The notes under the pieces: model-generated
Databases searched by the model: none
Told to the model about the DNA's origin: nothing
What the model saw: only the letters and a program-made list of their open reading frames with translations
DNA from: Fen-1273 sp963748405
Lineage (GTDB): Bacteria > Bacteroidota > Ignavibacteria > UBA10030 > UBA6906
DNA: 64,000 nucleotides
Direction of reading: 5' to 3'
Assembly (NCBI GenBank): GCA_963748405.1
Contig: CAVVIT010000006.1
Span: forward strand, 620,001-684,000
Position numbers and translations under genes: made by a program
Part shown: positions 33,167 through 41,758 of the stretch, one piece after another
Position numbering within the stretch: the stretch's first letter is position 1
How the letters are laid out: each line of letters opens with the position of its first letter

Positions 33167-34028
33167 CCCCCCCGCGCGCGAGGAAGACCATCGCGGCCCT
33201 GATCTTGGGTCCCATGCTCCCCTCGGGAAACTGTCCCTCGGAAGCGTAGCGGCGGCATTCCTCCACCGTGAGCAGGGGGACCTTCTTCTGCGACGGCTTC
33301 CGGTAATCGAGGCACACCATCTCCTCGTCCGTGTCGATGACGAAGCAGTCCGCTCCCAGCTGGGAGGCGAGTATCGCCGAGGTATGATCTTTGTCGATGA
33401 CCGCCTCGACCCCCTTCGTGATGTCGTGGTCGTTGAAGACGGGCACCCCTCCCCCGCCTCCCGCGATGACCACGAGCCCCCGGTCGACGCAGGCCCGGAT
33501 GGCTTCGAGCTCGACGATCCCCCGCGGCTCCGGCGAAGCCACGACGCGGCGGAACCCCCGGGAAGAATCCTCGACGATATCCCAGTTGAACAGGTCGCGA
33601 TACCGCTCCGCCTCGTCCCTCGTGTAAAACGGGCCGATCGGCTTCGTGGGGCGCTTGAACGCCGGGTCGTTCTTGTCGACGAGAACCTGCGTCACGAGCG
33701 CAACGACGGGGGTGTCCAGCCCTTCCGCCTGGAGCGCCTGCCAGAGGGCGTACTGCAGGACGTACCCGATCTCCCCCTGCGTGGAGGCGACGCAGCAATC
33801 CAGCGGCAGCCTGTACGCGTGCGCCGCCGCGAGCTCCGAGCGGACGAGCGCCGCGCCCACCTGCGGCCCGTTGCCGTGCGTCAGGACCACCCGGTAGCCG
33901 GCCTCGATGAGCCGGACGACGACACCCGCCGTGTCGACGGCGTTCTGAAACTGCTCCTGCGCCGTCCCTTTCTGGCCGGCCCGTATCAGGGCGTTCCCCC
34001 CTACGGCGATGAGGACGAGCCCGGGCAT
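33135..34028 (-). CDS. arcC: Carbamate kinase, apparent frameshift near the C-terminus
   Basis: 297 residues as written. It transfers phosphate between carbamoyl phosphate and ADP. The family core is complete: VLIAVGGNALI, LTHGNGPQVG, KPIGPFYT, ASPEPRGIVE, VIAGGGGGVPV and DKDHTSAILA. The expected C-terminus (GGxxAIITxLe...GT) is missing in this frame, which ends in unrelated residues PSSRIPNT after a run of seven C (33167-33173 on the plus strand). Adding one base there restores AVITNSEH...GRGGTHIIR, ending at 33091. It is most likely a sequencing or assembly undercall. Four bases separate it from argF. Confidence 0.88.
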   Translation of the reverse strand: MPGLVLIAVGGNALIRAGQKGTAQEQFQNAVDTAGVVVRLIEAGYRVVLTHGNGPQVGAALVRSELAAAHAYRLPLDCCVASTQGEIGYVLQYALWQALQAEGLDTPVVALVTQVLVDKNDPAFKRPTKPIGPFYTRDEAERYRDLFNWDIVEDSSRGFRRVVASPEPRGIVELEAIRACVDRGLVVIAGGGGGVPVFNDHDITKGVEAVIDKDHTSAILASQLGADCFVIDTDEEMVCLDYRKPSQKKVPLLTVEECRRYASEGQFPEGSMGPKIRAAMVFLARGGEKPSSRIPNT

Positions 34029-34032
34029 GGCC

Positions 34033-34989
34033 TCAGTCGCGCAGCAATTCGTACATGATCGCCTTCTGCACGTGCAGGCGGTTTTCCGCCTGCGTGAAGA
34101 CGACCGAATTGGGCGAGTCGATGATCTCGTCCGTCACTTCTTCCCCCCGGTGCGCGGGGAGGCAGTGCATGAAGAGGGCGTCCTTCCTGGCCAGTGCGAA
34201 GAGCGCGCGGTTCACCTGGTAGGGGCGGAATATCCCCCTGCGGGCGGCGGCCTCCTCCTCCTGCCCCATGCTTGCCCATGTGTCCGTGTACACCACGTCC
34301 GCATCCCGGACGGCGGCGGAGGGGTCCTCGGTCCACACGATCGAAGCGCCGCTTTCCGCGGAGAGTTCCCTGCACCGCGCGGTGACCGCGGCATCCGGGG
34401 CGTAGGCCGCCGGGGTGCCGACGTGGAGCGCCAGGCCGAGCTTCGCGGCGCCGAGCATGAGCGAATGCGCCACGTTGTTCCCGTCGCCGACGTACGCCAG
34501 CTTCAGTTTCCGGAGGTTCTTCTTGTATTCGAGGACCGTGAGGTAATCCGCCATCGCCTGGCAGGGATGTTCGAGGTCGGTCAGCCCGTTGATGACCGGG
34601 ATCGACGCGTTGTCGGCCATCTGCGTGCAGATCGCGTGACCGAACGTCCGGATCATGATCCCGTCCACCATCCGCTCGAGGTTCTTTGCGACGTCGTACA
34701 CCGACTCCCTCTTTCCCAGGTTGATGTCGGCGGGAGTCAGGAGGAGCGAATCCCCCCCGAGCTGCTTGATGCCGACGGTGAACGTCGTCCGCGTCCGGAG
34801 AGACGGCTTCTCGAATATGAGCGCCATCATCTTCCCCTGGAGCGCCTTCCTGTATTTCTTCGGATTGGATTTCATCGCGCGCCCGAGCGCAAGAAGTGCG
34901 TTGATTTCCCGGGCGGAACAATCGTCGACGGACACGAAATCTCTCCCCCGCAGCCCTTTCCCGGCGGCTTTCGAGGTTTTCTTTTTCAC
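34033..34989 (-). CDS. argF: Ornithine carbamoyltransferase
   Basis: 318 residues. It condenses carbamoyl phosphate and ornithine to citrulline. The carbamoyl-phosphate loop reads SLRTRTTF (STRTR in most), followed by HPCQAMADY, the ornithine-region VGDGNNVAHSLM, DTWASMG and FMHCLPAHRGEEV. The GTG at 34989 is six bases after GGGAG; longer readings start upstream of the predicted promoter start and are excluded. With carbamate kinase next door the direction could be catabolic, but no arginine deiminase is present here. Confidence 0.92.
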   Translation of the reverse strand: MKKKTSKAAGKGLRGRDFVSVDDCSAREINALLALGRAMKSNPKKYRKALQGKMMALIFEKPSLRTRTTFTVGIKQLGGDSLLLTPADINLGKRESVYDVAKNLERMVDGIMIRTFGHAICTQMADNASIPVINGLTDLEHPCQAMADYLTVLEYKKNLRKLKLAYVGDGNNVAHSLMLGAAKLGLALHVGTPAAYAPDAAVTARCRELSAESGASIVWTEDPSAAVRDADVVYTDTWASMGQEEEAAARRGIFRPYQVNRALFALARKDALFMHCLPAHRGEEVTDEIIDSPNSVVFTQAENRLHVQKAIMYELLRD

Positions 34990-35035
34990 GTGTGACTCCC
35001 TGTGGATTCTGAGGGGCGGTGTGTTGTATATTATG

Positions 35036-35064
35036 AATGTACGGAGATTTCGCGTGGGGTTCAA
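35036..35064 (-). promoter_or_regulatory. Predicted sigma70 promoter of argF-arcC
   Basis: Minus strand: TTGAAC (35059-35064), 17 bp, TACATT (35036-35041). The expected leader is about 40 bases. The plus strand of the same divergent region holds TATATT (35027-35032) that could serve pheA, with a poor -35. Confidence 0.5.
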
Positions 35065-35087
35065 CGACGTCATTGCGGGTGACAGGC

Positions 35088-35936
35088 ATGAATGTGGCAT
35101 TCCAGGGAGTTCACGGGGCATACAGCGAAGCCGCGGCACGGGCGATGCTCGGGAGCGGAGTAACGACCGCCCCGTGCCAGACGTTCAGCGAGGTGTTCGA
35201 CAGGGTGGAACGCCGGCGGTCCGACCGCGGCGTGATCCCCATCGAAAACTCGCTGGCCGGAAGCATACACGAGAACTATGACCTTCTCCTGGCGCACGGG
35301 CTTCACATCGTCGGGGAAATGCACAGGAGGATCGAGCACGCGCTCATGTGCCCCCCGCGCGGGACGCTTGAGCGGGTGACCACCGTCCGCTCCCATCCGC
35401 AGGCGCTGGCCCAGTGCAGCAGGTTTCTCCTGGCCCACCCTTCGATGCGCCCCGTCCCGTTCTTCGACACCGCCGGCGCGGCCGAAGCGGTCGCCCGGGA
35501 AGGCCACCCGGGATCCGGCGCCATCGCCGGGTTGTACGCGGCGCGCCTCTACGGGCTCAGGATACTGAAGAGAAATATCGAGAACAGCCCGAACAATTAT
35601 ACGCGGTTCCTCCTGCTTGCCCGGGCCCCCTGGAAATTCACGCGGGGACCGAAAACCCGGTCCAGCATCGTCTTCACGCCGGCCGCCAACCGGCCGGGGA
35701 TACTCTTTCATATACTCGGCGTCTTCGCCCTCCGGGACATCGACCTCCTGAAGATCGAATCCCGCCCCGATCCCCGCTCGCCGTTCGAATACCGCTTCTA
35801 CGCAGACATCGCGGGGGGGCCCCACGAAGAGCGGGTCGCGCGCGCGTTCGATCACCTCAGGGAGATCGTCTCTCATTTCCGGCTTCTCGGCACGTACCCG
35901 GCGGCCGAAGGCCCTTCCCCCCGGCGCCGGGTCTGA
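35088..35936 (+). CDS. pheA: Prephenate dehydratase with ACT domain
   Basis: 282 residues, monofunctional. The catalytic domain (about 1-185) has VAFQGVHGAYSE, GVIPIENSLAGSIHENYDLL, and the Thr-containing NYTRFLLLAR. The ACT domain (about 200-275) has NRPGILFHILGVFALRDIDLLKIESRP, the Phe-binding allosteric pattern. It makes phenylpyruvate from prephenate. No mutase domain is present; the AroC-fused mutase at 16.2-17.6 kb would supply prephenate. The start ATG 35088 is chosen because the first conserved strand begins there. Confidence 0.94.
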   Translation: MNVAFQGVHGAYSEAAARAMLGSGVTTAPCQTFSEVFDRVERRRSDRGVIPIENSLAGSIHENYDLLLAHGLHIVGEMHRRIEHALMCPPRGTLERVTTVRSHPQALAQCSRFLLAHPSMRPVPFFDTAGAAEAVAREGHPGSGAIAGLYAARLYGLRILKRNIENSPNNYTRFLLLARAPWKFTRGPKTRSSIVFTPAANRPGILFHILGVFALRDIDLLKIESRPDPRSPFEYRFYADIAGGPHEERVARAFDHLREIVSHFRLLGTYPAAEGPSPRRRV

Positions 35937-35955
35937 AGGGGGTGCGGGAGGAACG

Positions 35956-37011
35956 ATGAGAAGGCCCGCAAAGGGGCGGGGCGCGTCCTTCAATACGCCG
36001 AACCGGTTCGAGGCCCTTCACCGGGAGATGTTCCCGGACGGGGAGGAAGAATCCCCCCGCGCGCTCCCCACCCGGTACTTCGAAGACTCCTCCCATTCCA
36101 TACTCGTCCGCAACGACAGCCCGGATATCCCCTTCACGTTCAGCCTCAATCCCTACAGGGGGTGCGAGCACGGATGCATCTACTGCTACGCGCGCCCTTC
36201 ACACGAATACCTCGGGTTCTCCGCGGGGATCGACTTCGAGACGAAGATCATGGTCAAGCGCGATGCCCCGGCGCTCCTCGCCGCAGCGCTCGCGGCGAAA
36301 GGATGGGTTCCACAGATCGTCACGCTCTCGGGAAACACCGATCCGTACCAGATGATCGAGCGGAAGCTCTCACTCACGCGCACATGCCTCGAGGTCTTCC
36401 TGGAGGCGCGCAACCCGGTGAGCATCATCACGAAGAACGCGCTTGTCCTGAGGGACATCGACATACTCGAAGAAATGGCGCGGCGCAACCTGGTCCACGT
36501 GATGCTGTCGGTCACGAGCCTGGACCCGGACCTGATACGGATCATGGAGCCGCGGACGTCGTCGCCGGCGCTCCGGCTCGATGCGATCGGGAAACTCGCC
36601 GCGTGCGGAGTCCCGGTCGGCGTCAACGTCGCCCCGGTCATCCCGGGGCTCACGGACGAGGAGGTCCCGCGCATCGTCCGGGAAGCCGCGCTGCGCGGCG
36701 CACGCGCCGCATCGTACATTCTGGTGCGGCTCCCCGGGAGCGTCCGGAGCCTGTTCCTCGACTGGGTGGAGCGGGAGCTGCCGGAGAAGCGCGCGCGTAT
36801 TCTCGGGAGGATCCGGGACACCCGGGCGGGAGAGCTGAGCGACGCGCGGTTTCACACCAGGGGGAAGGGGGAAGGTGAATTCGCCGGGACTCTGCAGTCG
36901 CTCTTCGCGCTCTCCGTCGCGCGCGCCGGGATCCGGAACTCGTGGCCGGACCTCTCGACGGCGGAATTCCGCCGGATCACGCCGGGACAGCACGAGCTTT
37001 TCGATCATTGA
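35956..37011 (+). CDS. PA0069/SplB-like radical SAM protein
   Basis: 351 residues. The cluster motif lies in SLNPYRGCEHGCIYCYARPS (C-x3-C-x2-C with Tyr), as in Rv2578c/PA0069-type proteins related to spore photoproduct lyase. Further family marks are LSGNTDPYQMIE, ITKNALVLRDIDIL and SVTSLDPDL. The function of this group is unknown. GGAGG lies four bases before the ATG. It sits between pheA and gcvP without an obvious link to either. Confidence 0.85.
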   Translation: MRRPAKGRGASFNTPNRFEALHREMFPDGEEESPRALPTRYFEDSSHSILVRNDSPDIPFTFSLNPYRGCEHGCIYCYARPSHEYLGFSAGIDFETKIMVKRDAPALLAAALAAKGWVPQIVTLSGNTDPYQMIERKLSLTRTCLEVFLEARNPVSIITKNALVLRDIDILEEMARRNLVHVMLSVTSLDPDLIRIMEPRTSSPALRLDAIGKLAACGVPVGVNVAPVIPGLTDEEVPRIVREAALRGARAASYILVRLPGSVRSLFLDWVERELPEKRARILGRIRDTRAGELSDARFHTRGKGEGEFAGTLQSLFALSVARAGIRNSWPDLSTAEFRRITPGQHELFDH

Positions 37012-37036
37012 ATCTGAGCCGCAATGTCCGTATTTT
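37008..37036 (+). promoter_or_regulatory. Possible promoter of gcvP
   Basis: TTGAAT (37008-37013, overlapping the previous gene's stop), 17 bp, TATTTT (37031-37036). The predicted start, near 37043, falls inside the following inverted repeat. Confidence 0.45.
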
Positions 37037-37060
37037 AAGGTTCTCTAAGGGGAGAACCTT
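37037..37060 (+). promoter_or_regulatory. Perfect inverted repeat at the gcvP start region
   Basis: AAGGTTCTC (37037-37045) and GAGAACCTT (37052-37060) are exact inverted copies around TAAGGG. The repeat begins directly at the -10 box and ends three bases before the ATG. It includes the Shine-Dalgarno AAGGGGAG. It may be a repressor operator (if transcription starts near 37043) or, with an upstream start, an RNA hairpin hiding the ribosome site. Confidence 0.6.
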
Positions 37061-37063
37061 CGC

Positions 37064-39934
37064 ATGCAAGACATCACATCCGACATCGTACCGTTTTCCA
37101 GGCGTCACATCGGTCCCGGGCCCGGCGCCCGGAAGGCCATGCTCGACGAGCTCGGCTGCTCGTCGCTCGAGGAATTCATCGCCGGCGTGGTCCCTCCGGC
37201 GATCCGGAGCACCCGTCCGCTCGCGATCGGCGAGGGACGCTCGGAACAGGACGTTCTGGCCGCACTCGCACGGACGGCGGGGAAAAACAGGATCTTCCGC
37301 TCGTTCATCGGGACGGGATACCAGGATGCCGTCACCCCCGGCGTGATACTCCGGAACATACTGGAGAACCCGGGATGGTACACCGCGTACACGCCGTACC
37401 AGGCGGAGATCGCCCAGGGACGGCTCGAGGCGCTCCTGAACTTCCAGACGATGGTGACCGACCTGACGGGGATGGATATCGCCAACGCTTCCCTCCTCGA
37501 TGAATCCACGGCCGCGGCCGAGGCGATGACGATGTTCTCGGCCGTGAAGGGGCATCCCGCCGGGGGGATCTTCTTCGTCTCCGACGAGTGTCATCCGCAG
37601 AACATTGAAGTCGTCCGGACGAGGGCGGAGGCGCTCGGGATCCGCGTCACGGTCGGGCCGTGGGATCACTTTGAGTTCTCCGAAGACGTGTTCGGCGCGC
37701 TGATCCAGTATCCGGCGACCGACGGGGCGGTCCACGATTACCGTTCATTCTGCGACAGGGCCCACGCCGCCGGGGCGCTCGTCGTCGCGGCCGCCGATAT
37801 CATGAGCCTGGCGCTCCTCGTTCCCCCCGGGGAGTTCGGCGCCGACGCGGCGGTCGGTTCGACGCAGCGGTTCGGCATCCCGCTCGGGTACGGAGGCCCG
37901 CACGCGGCGTATTTCGCGACACGAGACGCGCACCGCCGTCACATGCCCGGACGCATCATCGGGGTTTCGGTCGACGCCCAGGGGAACCGGGCTCTCCGGA
38001 TGGCCCTGCAGACCCGGGAACAGCACATACGGAGGGAGAAGGCGACGTCGAACGTCTGCACGGCGCAGGTGCTTCTCGCGGTCATGGCGGGGATGTACGC
38101 CGTCTATCACGGTCCGTCCGGAATCCGCGCCATCGCCGGAAGGATGCACGCGCTGGCCCTCTCCCTTTCCCGGGGAGCGCGCTTGCTCGGCCACACGGTC
38201 GTCCGGGAGGCCTTTTTCGACACCGTCAGGATCCGTCCGAAGGGCGGATCGCTCGATGCCATACTCCGGGCCGCGTCGCGCGCGGAGATGAATTTCCGGA
38301 ACTTCGGCGACGGGACGCTCGGCATCGCGCTCGACGAGCTGACGGATGAGCGCGAAGTCCGCGCCCTTCTCGGCGTGCTCGCCGGCGGAGGAACTCCCCC
38401 CGCGGCGGAGACTCCCGCCGGGAATGCCGGCGCCTCCACGGAAGCGCCCGGCCGCACCACGCCGTACCTCACGCACCCGGTCTTTCATATGTACCGGAGC
38501 GAGACCGGCATGCTCCGGTACATCCACGGTCTCGAATCGAAAGACCTCGCGCTGAACGTCAGCATGATCCCGCTCGGATCCTGCACGATGAAGCTGAACG
38601 CAACGACCGAGATGATCCCTCTCACGTGGCCGTCGTTCGGGAAAATCCATCCCTTCGCGCCGCCGGATCAGGCCGCCGGCTACCAGGCGATGTTCGGCGA
38701 GCTCAACGGCTGGCTCGGCGAGATCACCGGCTTCTCCGCCGTCTCGCTCCAGCCCAACGCCGGCGCGCAGGGGGAATACACGGGCCTCCTCGTCATACGC
38801 GCGTTTCACCGCTCGCGCAACGAATCCCACCGCACGGTCTGCCTGATCCCCTCCTCGGCGCACGGGACGAATCCCGCGAGCGCCGTGATGGCGGGGATGC
38901 AGGTCGTCGTCGTCCGCTGCGACGAGGCGGGAAACATCGACGTCAGCGACCTGGAGAAGAAGGCCGCGGAGCACGCCCGGTCGCTCTCGGCGCTCATGGT
39001 CACGTATCCTTCGACCCACGGCGTGTTCGAGGAATCGATCCGGGACATCTGCCGCATCATCCACGCGCACGGGGGACAGGTCTACATGGACGGGGCGAAC
39101 ATGAACGCCCAGGTCGGGCTCTGCCGTCCCGCGGAACTCGGCGCCGACGTCTGCCACCTGAACCTGCACAAGACGTTCTGCATTCCCCACGGCGGAGGGG
39201 GCCCCGGCATGGGACCCATCGCGGTGGCAAAGCACCTTGCCCCCTTCCTCCCCGGCCACCCCGCGCTCGCGGGAAGCGCGGGACACGGGACCGGACCCGT
39301 CTCCGCCGCCCCGTGGGGAAGCGCGAGCATCCTCACGATCTCGTGGGCGTACATCGCCATGATGGGAGGACGGGGACTCCGGGAAGCGACCGAGATCGCC
39401 ATACTCAACGCGAACTACATGGCGAAGCGGATCGAGGGGCACTATCCCGTTCTCTACAGGGGTGCGAACGGGCGCGTGGCGCACGAGTTCATCGTCGACC
39501 TCCGGCACCTGAAGGAGAGCGCCGGGATCGAAGCGGAGGACGTGGCGAAGCGGCTGATGGATTACGGGTTCCACGCACCGACGGTCTCGTTTCCCGTCGC
39601 CGGGACGCTGATGATTGAGCCGACGGAAAGCGAATCGAAGGAAGAGCTGGACAGGTTCTGCGACGCGATGATCGCGATCAGGCAAGAGATCCGGGAAATC
39701 GAGGAAGGAACCGCCGACAGGACGCTCAACGTCCTGAAGAATGCGCCGCACACCGCCGCCGCGGTCACGAGCGACGCGTGGTCGATGCCGTACGGGAGAG
39801 AGAAGGCGGCGTTCCCGGCCCCCTGGGTCCGGGCGCACAAGTTCTGGCCTTCGGTCGGCAGGGTCAACAACGCCTACGGGGACAGGAACCTTGTCTGCAC
39901 GTGTCCCCCGATGGAAGAATACGCCGGGGTCTGA
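37064..39934 (+). CDS. gcvP: Glycine dehydrogenase (decarboxylating), P-protein, single chain
   Basis: 956 residues, the fused two-half form of P-protein. It decarboxylates glycine and passes the aminomethyl group to the lipoyl arm of GcvH. Visible features are RHIGPG at the N-terminus, GTGYQD, YTPYQAEIAQGRLEALLNFQ, the C-terminal half starting near YLTHPVFHMYRSE, and the PLP Lys703 in LNLHKTFCIPHGGGGPGMGP. A linker rich in Ala, Pro and Gly (about 440-465) joins the halves. Its stop faces the gcvH stop with six bases between. gcvT and lpd are not in the window. Confidence 0.97.
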   Translation: MQDITSDIVPFSRRHIGPGPGARKAMLDELGCSSLEEFIAGVVPPAIRSTRPLAIGEGRSEQDVLAALARTAGKNRIFRSFIGTGYQDAVTPGVILRNILENPGWYTAYTPYQAEIAQGRLEALLNFQTMVTDLTGMDIANASLLDESTAAAEAMTMFSAVKGHPAGGIFFVSDECHPQNIEVVRTRAEALGIRVTVGPWDHFEFSEDVFGALIQYPATDGAVHDYRSFCDRAHAAGALVVAAADIMSLALLVPPGEFGADAAVGSTQRFGIPLGYGGPHAAYFATRDAHRRHMPGRIIGVSVDAQGNRALRMALQTREQHIRREKATSNVCTAQVLLAVMAGMYAVYHGPSGIRAIAGRMHALALSLSRGARLLGHTVVREAFFDTVRIRPKGGSLDAILRAASRAEMNFRNFGDGTLGIALDELTDEREVRALLGVLAGGGTPPAAETPAGNAGASTEAPGRTTPYLTHPVFHMYRSETGMLRYIHGLESKDLALNVSMIPLGSCTMKLNATTEMIPLTWPSFGKIHPFAPPDQAAGYQAMFGELNGWLGEITGFSAVSLQPNAGAQGEYTGLLVIRAFHRSRNESHRTVCLIPSSAHGTNPASAVMAGMQVVVVRCDEAGNIDVSDLEKKAAEHARSLSALMVTYPSTHGVFEESIRDICRIIHAHGGQVYMDGANMNAQVGLCRPAELGADVCHLNLHKTFCIPHGGGGPGMGPIAVAKHLAPFLPGHPALAGSAGHGTGPVSAAPWGSASILTISWAYIAMMGGRGLREATEIAILNANYMAKRIEGHYPVLYRGANGRVAHEFIVDLRHLKESAGIEAEDVAKRLMDYGFHAPTVSFPVAGTLMIEPTESESKEELDRFCDAMIAIRQEIREIEEGTADRTLNVLKNAPHTAAAVTSDAWSMPYGREKAAFPAPWVRAHKFWPSVGRVNNAYGDRNLVCTCPPMEEYAGV

Positions 39935-39940
39935 CCCCGC

Positions 39941-40321
39941 TTACTTTCCGATCAGCGCCCTGTACGCGGCGGCGTCGAGCAGCCCCGCGGCTTCCGCGGG
40001 GTTCGAGAGCTTCACCCTGACGATCCAGCCCTTGCCGTACGGGTCCTTGTTCACCGCGTCCGGGGTCGCCCCGACCGCGGCGTTCACTTCCGTGACGGAG
40101 CCCGAGACGGGGGCGTACAGGTCCGACACCGCCTTCACGGCCTCGATCGTGCCGAAGGAATCATGCTGCTTCACGGCTTTCCCCACCGGGGGGAGCTCCA
40201 CGAACACGACGTCCCCGAGTTCTCCCTGCGCGTAATCCGTGATCCCCACGGTCCCCGTCTCCCCTTCGATGCGGATCCACTCGTGGTCCTTCGTGTATTT
40301 CAGGTCTGCCGGAAAATTCAT
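39941..40321 (-). CDS. gcvH: Glycine cleavage system H protein
   Basis: 126 residues. It carries the lipoyl arm between P-, T- and L-proteins. The lipoyl Lys is K63 in GTIEAVKAVSD. Other family marks: YTKDHEWI, GITDYAQGELGDVVFVELP, NPYGKGWIVRVK-like NKDPYGKGWIV. It lies at the end of the efp-accB-accC-gcvH run and is convergent with gcvP, so the two partner genes are not in one transcript. Confidence 0.96.
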   Translation of the reverse strand: MNFPADLKYTKDHEWIRIEGETGTVGITDYAQGELGDVVFVELPPVGKAVKQHDSFGTIEAVKAVSDLYAPVSGSVTEVNAAVGATPDAVNKDPYGKGWIVRVKLSNPAEAAGLLDAAAYRALIGK

Positions 40322-40381
40322 AATGGGAAGTCCTTTCGTCGGTTGTCGTCCCGCCGGGTGAGCGGCGCGATCGTTGTGGTG

Positions 40382-41731
40382 TCAGTCGCCGGGCGCGACG
40401 AAGACGAACGAGTCGAGGAAACTCGTATCGAACCGGCCGCTCCGGAATTTCTCGTTCTGCATCACCTGCCGGTGGAACGGGATCGTGGTCTTGATCCCCT
40501 CGACGACAAATTCCTCGAGCGCGCCGGCCATCTTGTTGATCGCCCCTTCGCGCGTCTGCGCGTAGACGATGAGCTTCGCCGTGAGCGAATCGTAGTACGG
40601 GGGGACGGAGTAGCCCGCGTACGCGTGCGTGTCCACCCTGACGCCGAATCCTCCCGGCATGTGAAAGTCGGTGATCTTCCCCGGCGACGGGCGGAAGTCG
40701 TGCGCGGGGTCCTCCGCGTTGATGCGGCACTCCATGGCGTGGCCGCGCTGGACGATCTTCTTCTTCGGGAGGCGCTCACCCGCCGCGATCCGGAGCTGGA
40801 GCTTGATCAGGTCGTGTCCCGTCACCTGCTCGGTGACCGGATGCTCGACCTGGATCCGGGTGTTCATTTCCATGAAATAGAAATTCCGGTCCCTGTCGAC
40901 GAGGAACTCGACGGTCCCCGCGTTGACGTAGTTGACCGCCTTGCATCCCTTGATCGCCGCCTCCCCCATCTTCGTGCGGAGCTCATCGTCCACGACGGGG
41001 GACGGCGATTCTTCGATGAGCTTCTGGTGGCGCCGCTGGACCGAGCAGTCCCGCTCTCCGAAATGGATGACGTTGCCGTGCTCGTCCCCGAACACCTGGA
41101 TCTCGACGTGGCGGGGCTGCTCGATGTATTTCTCGAGATAGACGCCCGGGTTGTTGAACGCCTGCTCGGCCTCGTGGCGCGCGGTCCCCAGCGCATTCTC
41201 CATCTCGGCGTCCTCGCGGACGATCCTCATTCCCCGCCCCCCTCCGCCGGCCGAGGCCTTGATGATGACGGGATAGGAAATCGCGCGGGCGATTTCCCGC
41301 GCCTGGTCCGCCCCCGTGATCTCGCTCTCGCTGCCGGGGACGACGGGAACGCCGGCCTTCCGCATCGTCTCCTTCGCGACCGACTTGTCCCCCATCGCGC
41401 TGATCATCTCCGGGGTCGGCCCGATGAATTTGATCCCCGACGTCGTGCAGATCTCGGCGAACCCGGCGTTCTCCGCCAGGAACCCGTAGCCGGGGTGAAT
41501 CGCGTCCGCCCCGGTGATCTCTGCGGCGGCGATGATGCGGGGAATTTTCAGATAGCTCTCGCGCCCGGGGGGAGGTCCGATGCAGACCGCCTCGTCGGCG
41601 AACCGGACGTGCAGGGAATCCCTGTCCGCCTGCGAGTAGACCGCGACGGTTTTGATCCCGAGCTGCTTGCAGACGCGTATGATCCGGAGGGCGATTTCCC
41701 CCCGGTTCGCGATGAGGACCTTCTTAAACAC
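40382..41731 (-). CDS. accC: Acetyl-CoA carboxylase, biotin carboxylase subunit
   Basis: 449 residues. It carboxylates the biotin of AccB with ATP and bicarbonate. Motifs: KVLIANRGEIALRIIR, HPGYGFLAENAGFAE, the Gly-rich ATP-grasp loop KASAGGGGRGM, HFGERDCSVQRRHQKLIEE and the catalytic FMEMNTRIQVEHPVTE. The GTG at 41731 is seven bases after GGAG. It follows accB by 27 bases; the carboxyltransferase genes are elsewhere. Confidence 0.97.
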   Translation of the reverse strand: MFKKVLIANRGEIALRIIRVCKQLGIKTVAVYSQADRDSLHVRFADEAVCIGPPPGRESYLKIPRIIAAAEITGADAIHPGYGFLAENAGFAEICTTSGIKFIGPTPEMISAMGDKSVAKETMRKAGVPVVPGSESEITGADQAREIARAISYPVIIKASAGGGGRGMRIVREDAEMENALGTARHEAEQAFNNPGVYLEKYIEQPRHVEIQVFGDEHGNVIHFGERDCSVQRRHQKLIEESPSPVVDDELRTKMGEAAIKGCKAVNYVNAGTVEFLVDRDRNFYFMEMNTRIQVEHPVTEQVTGHDLIKLQLRIAAGERLPKKKIVQRGHAMECRINAEDPAHDFRPSPGKITDFHMPGGFGVRVDTHAYAGYSVPPYYDSLTAKLIVYAQTREGAINKMAGALEEFVVEGIKTTIPFHRQVMQNEKFRSGRFDTSFLDSFVFVAPGD

Positions 41732-41758
41732 CCGCGGTCTCCTGAATGTCAGATCCCG

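Noticed and set aside
37745..39838. Minus-strand frame of about 700 codons opposite gcvP
   Set aside because: Shadow of gcvP; low-complexity basic and acidic composition, no start region.
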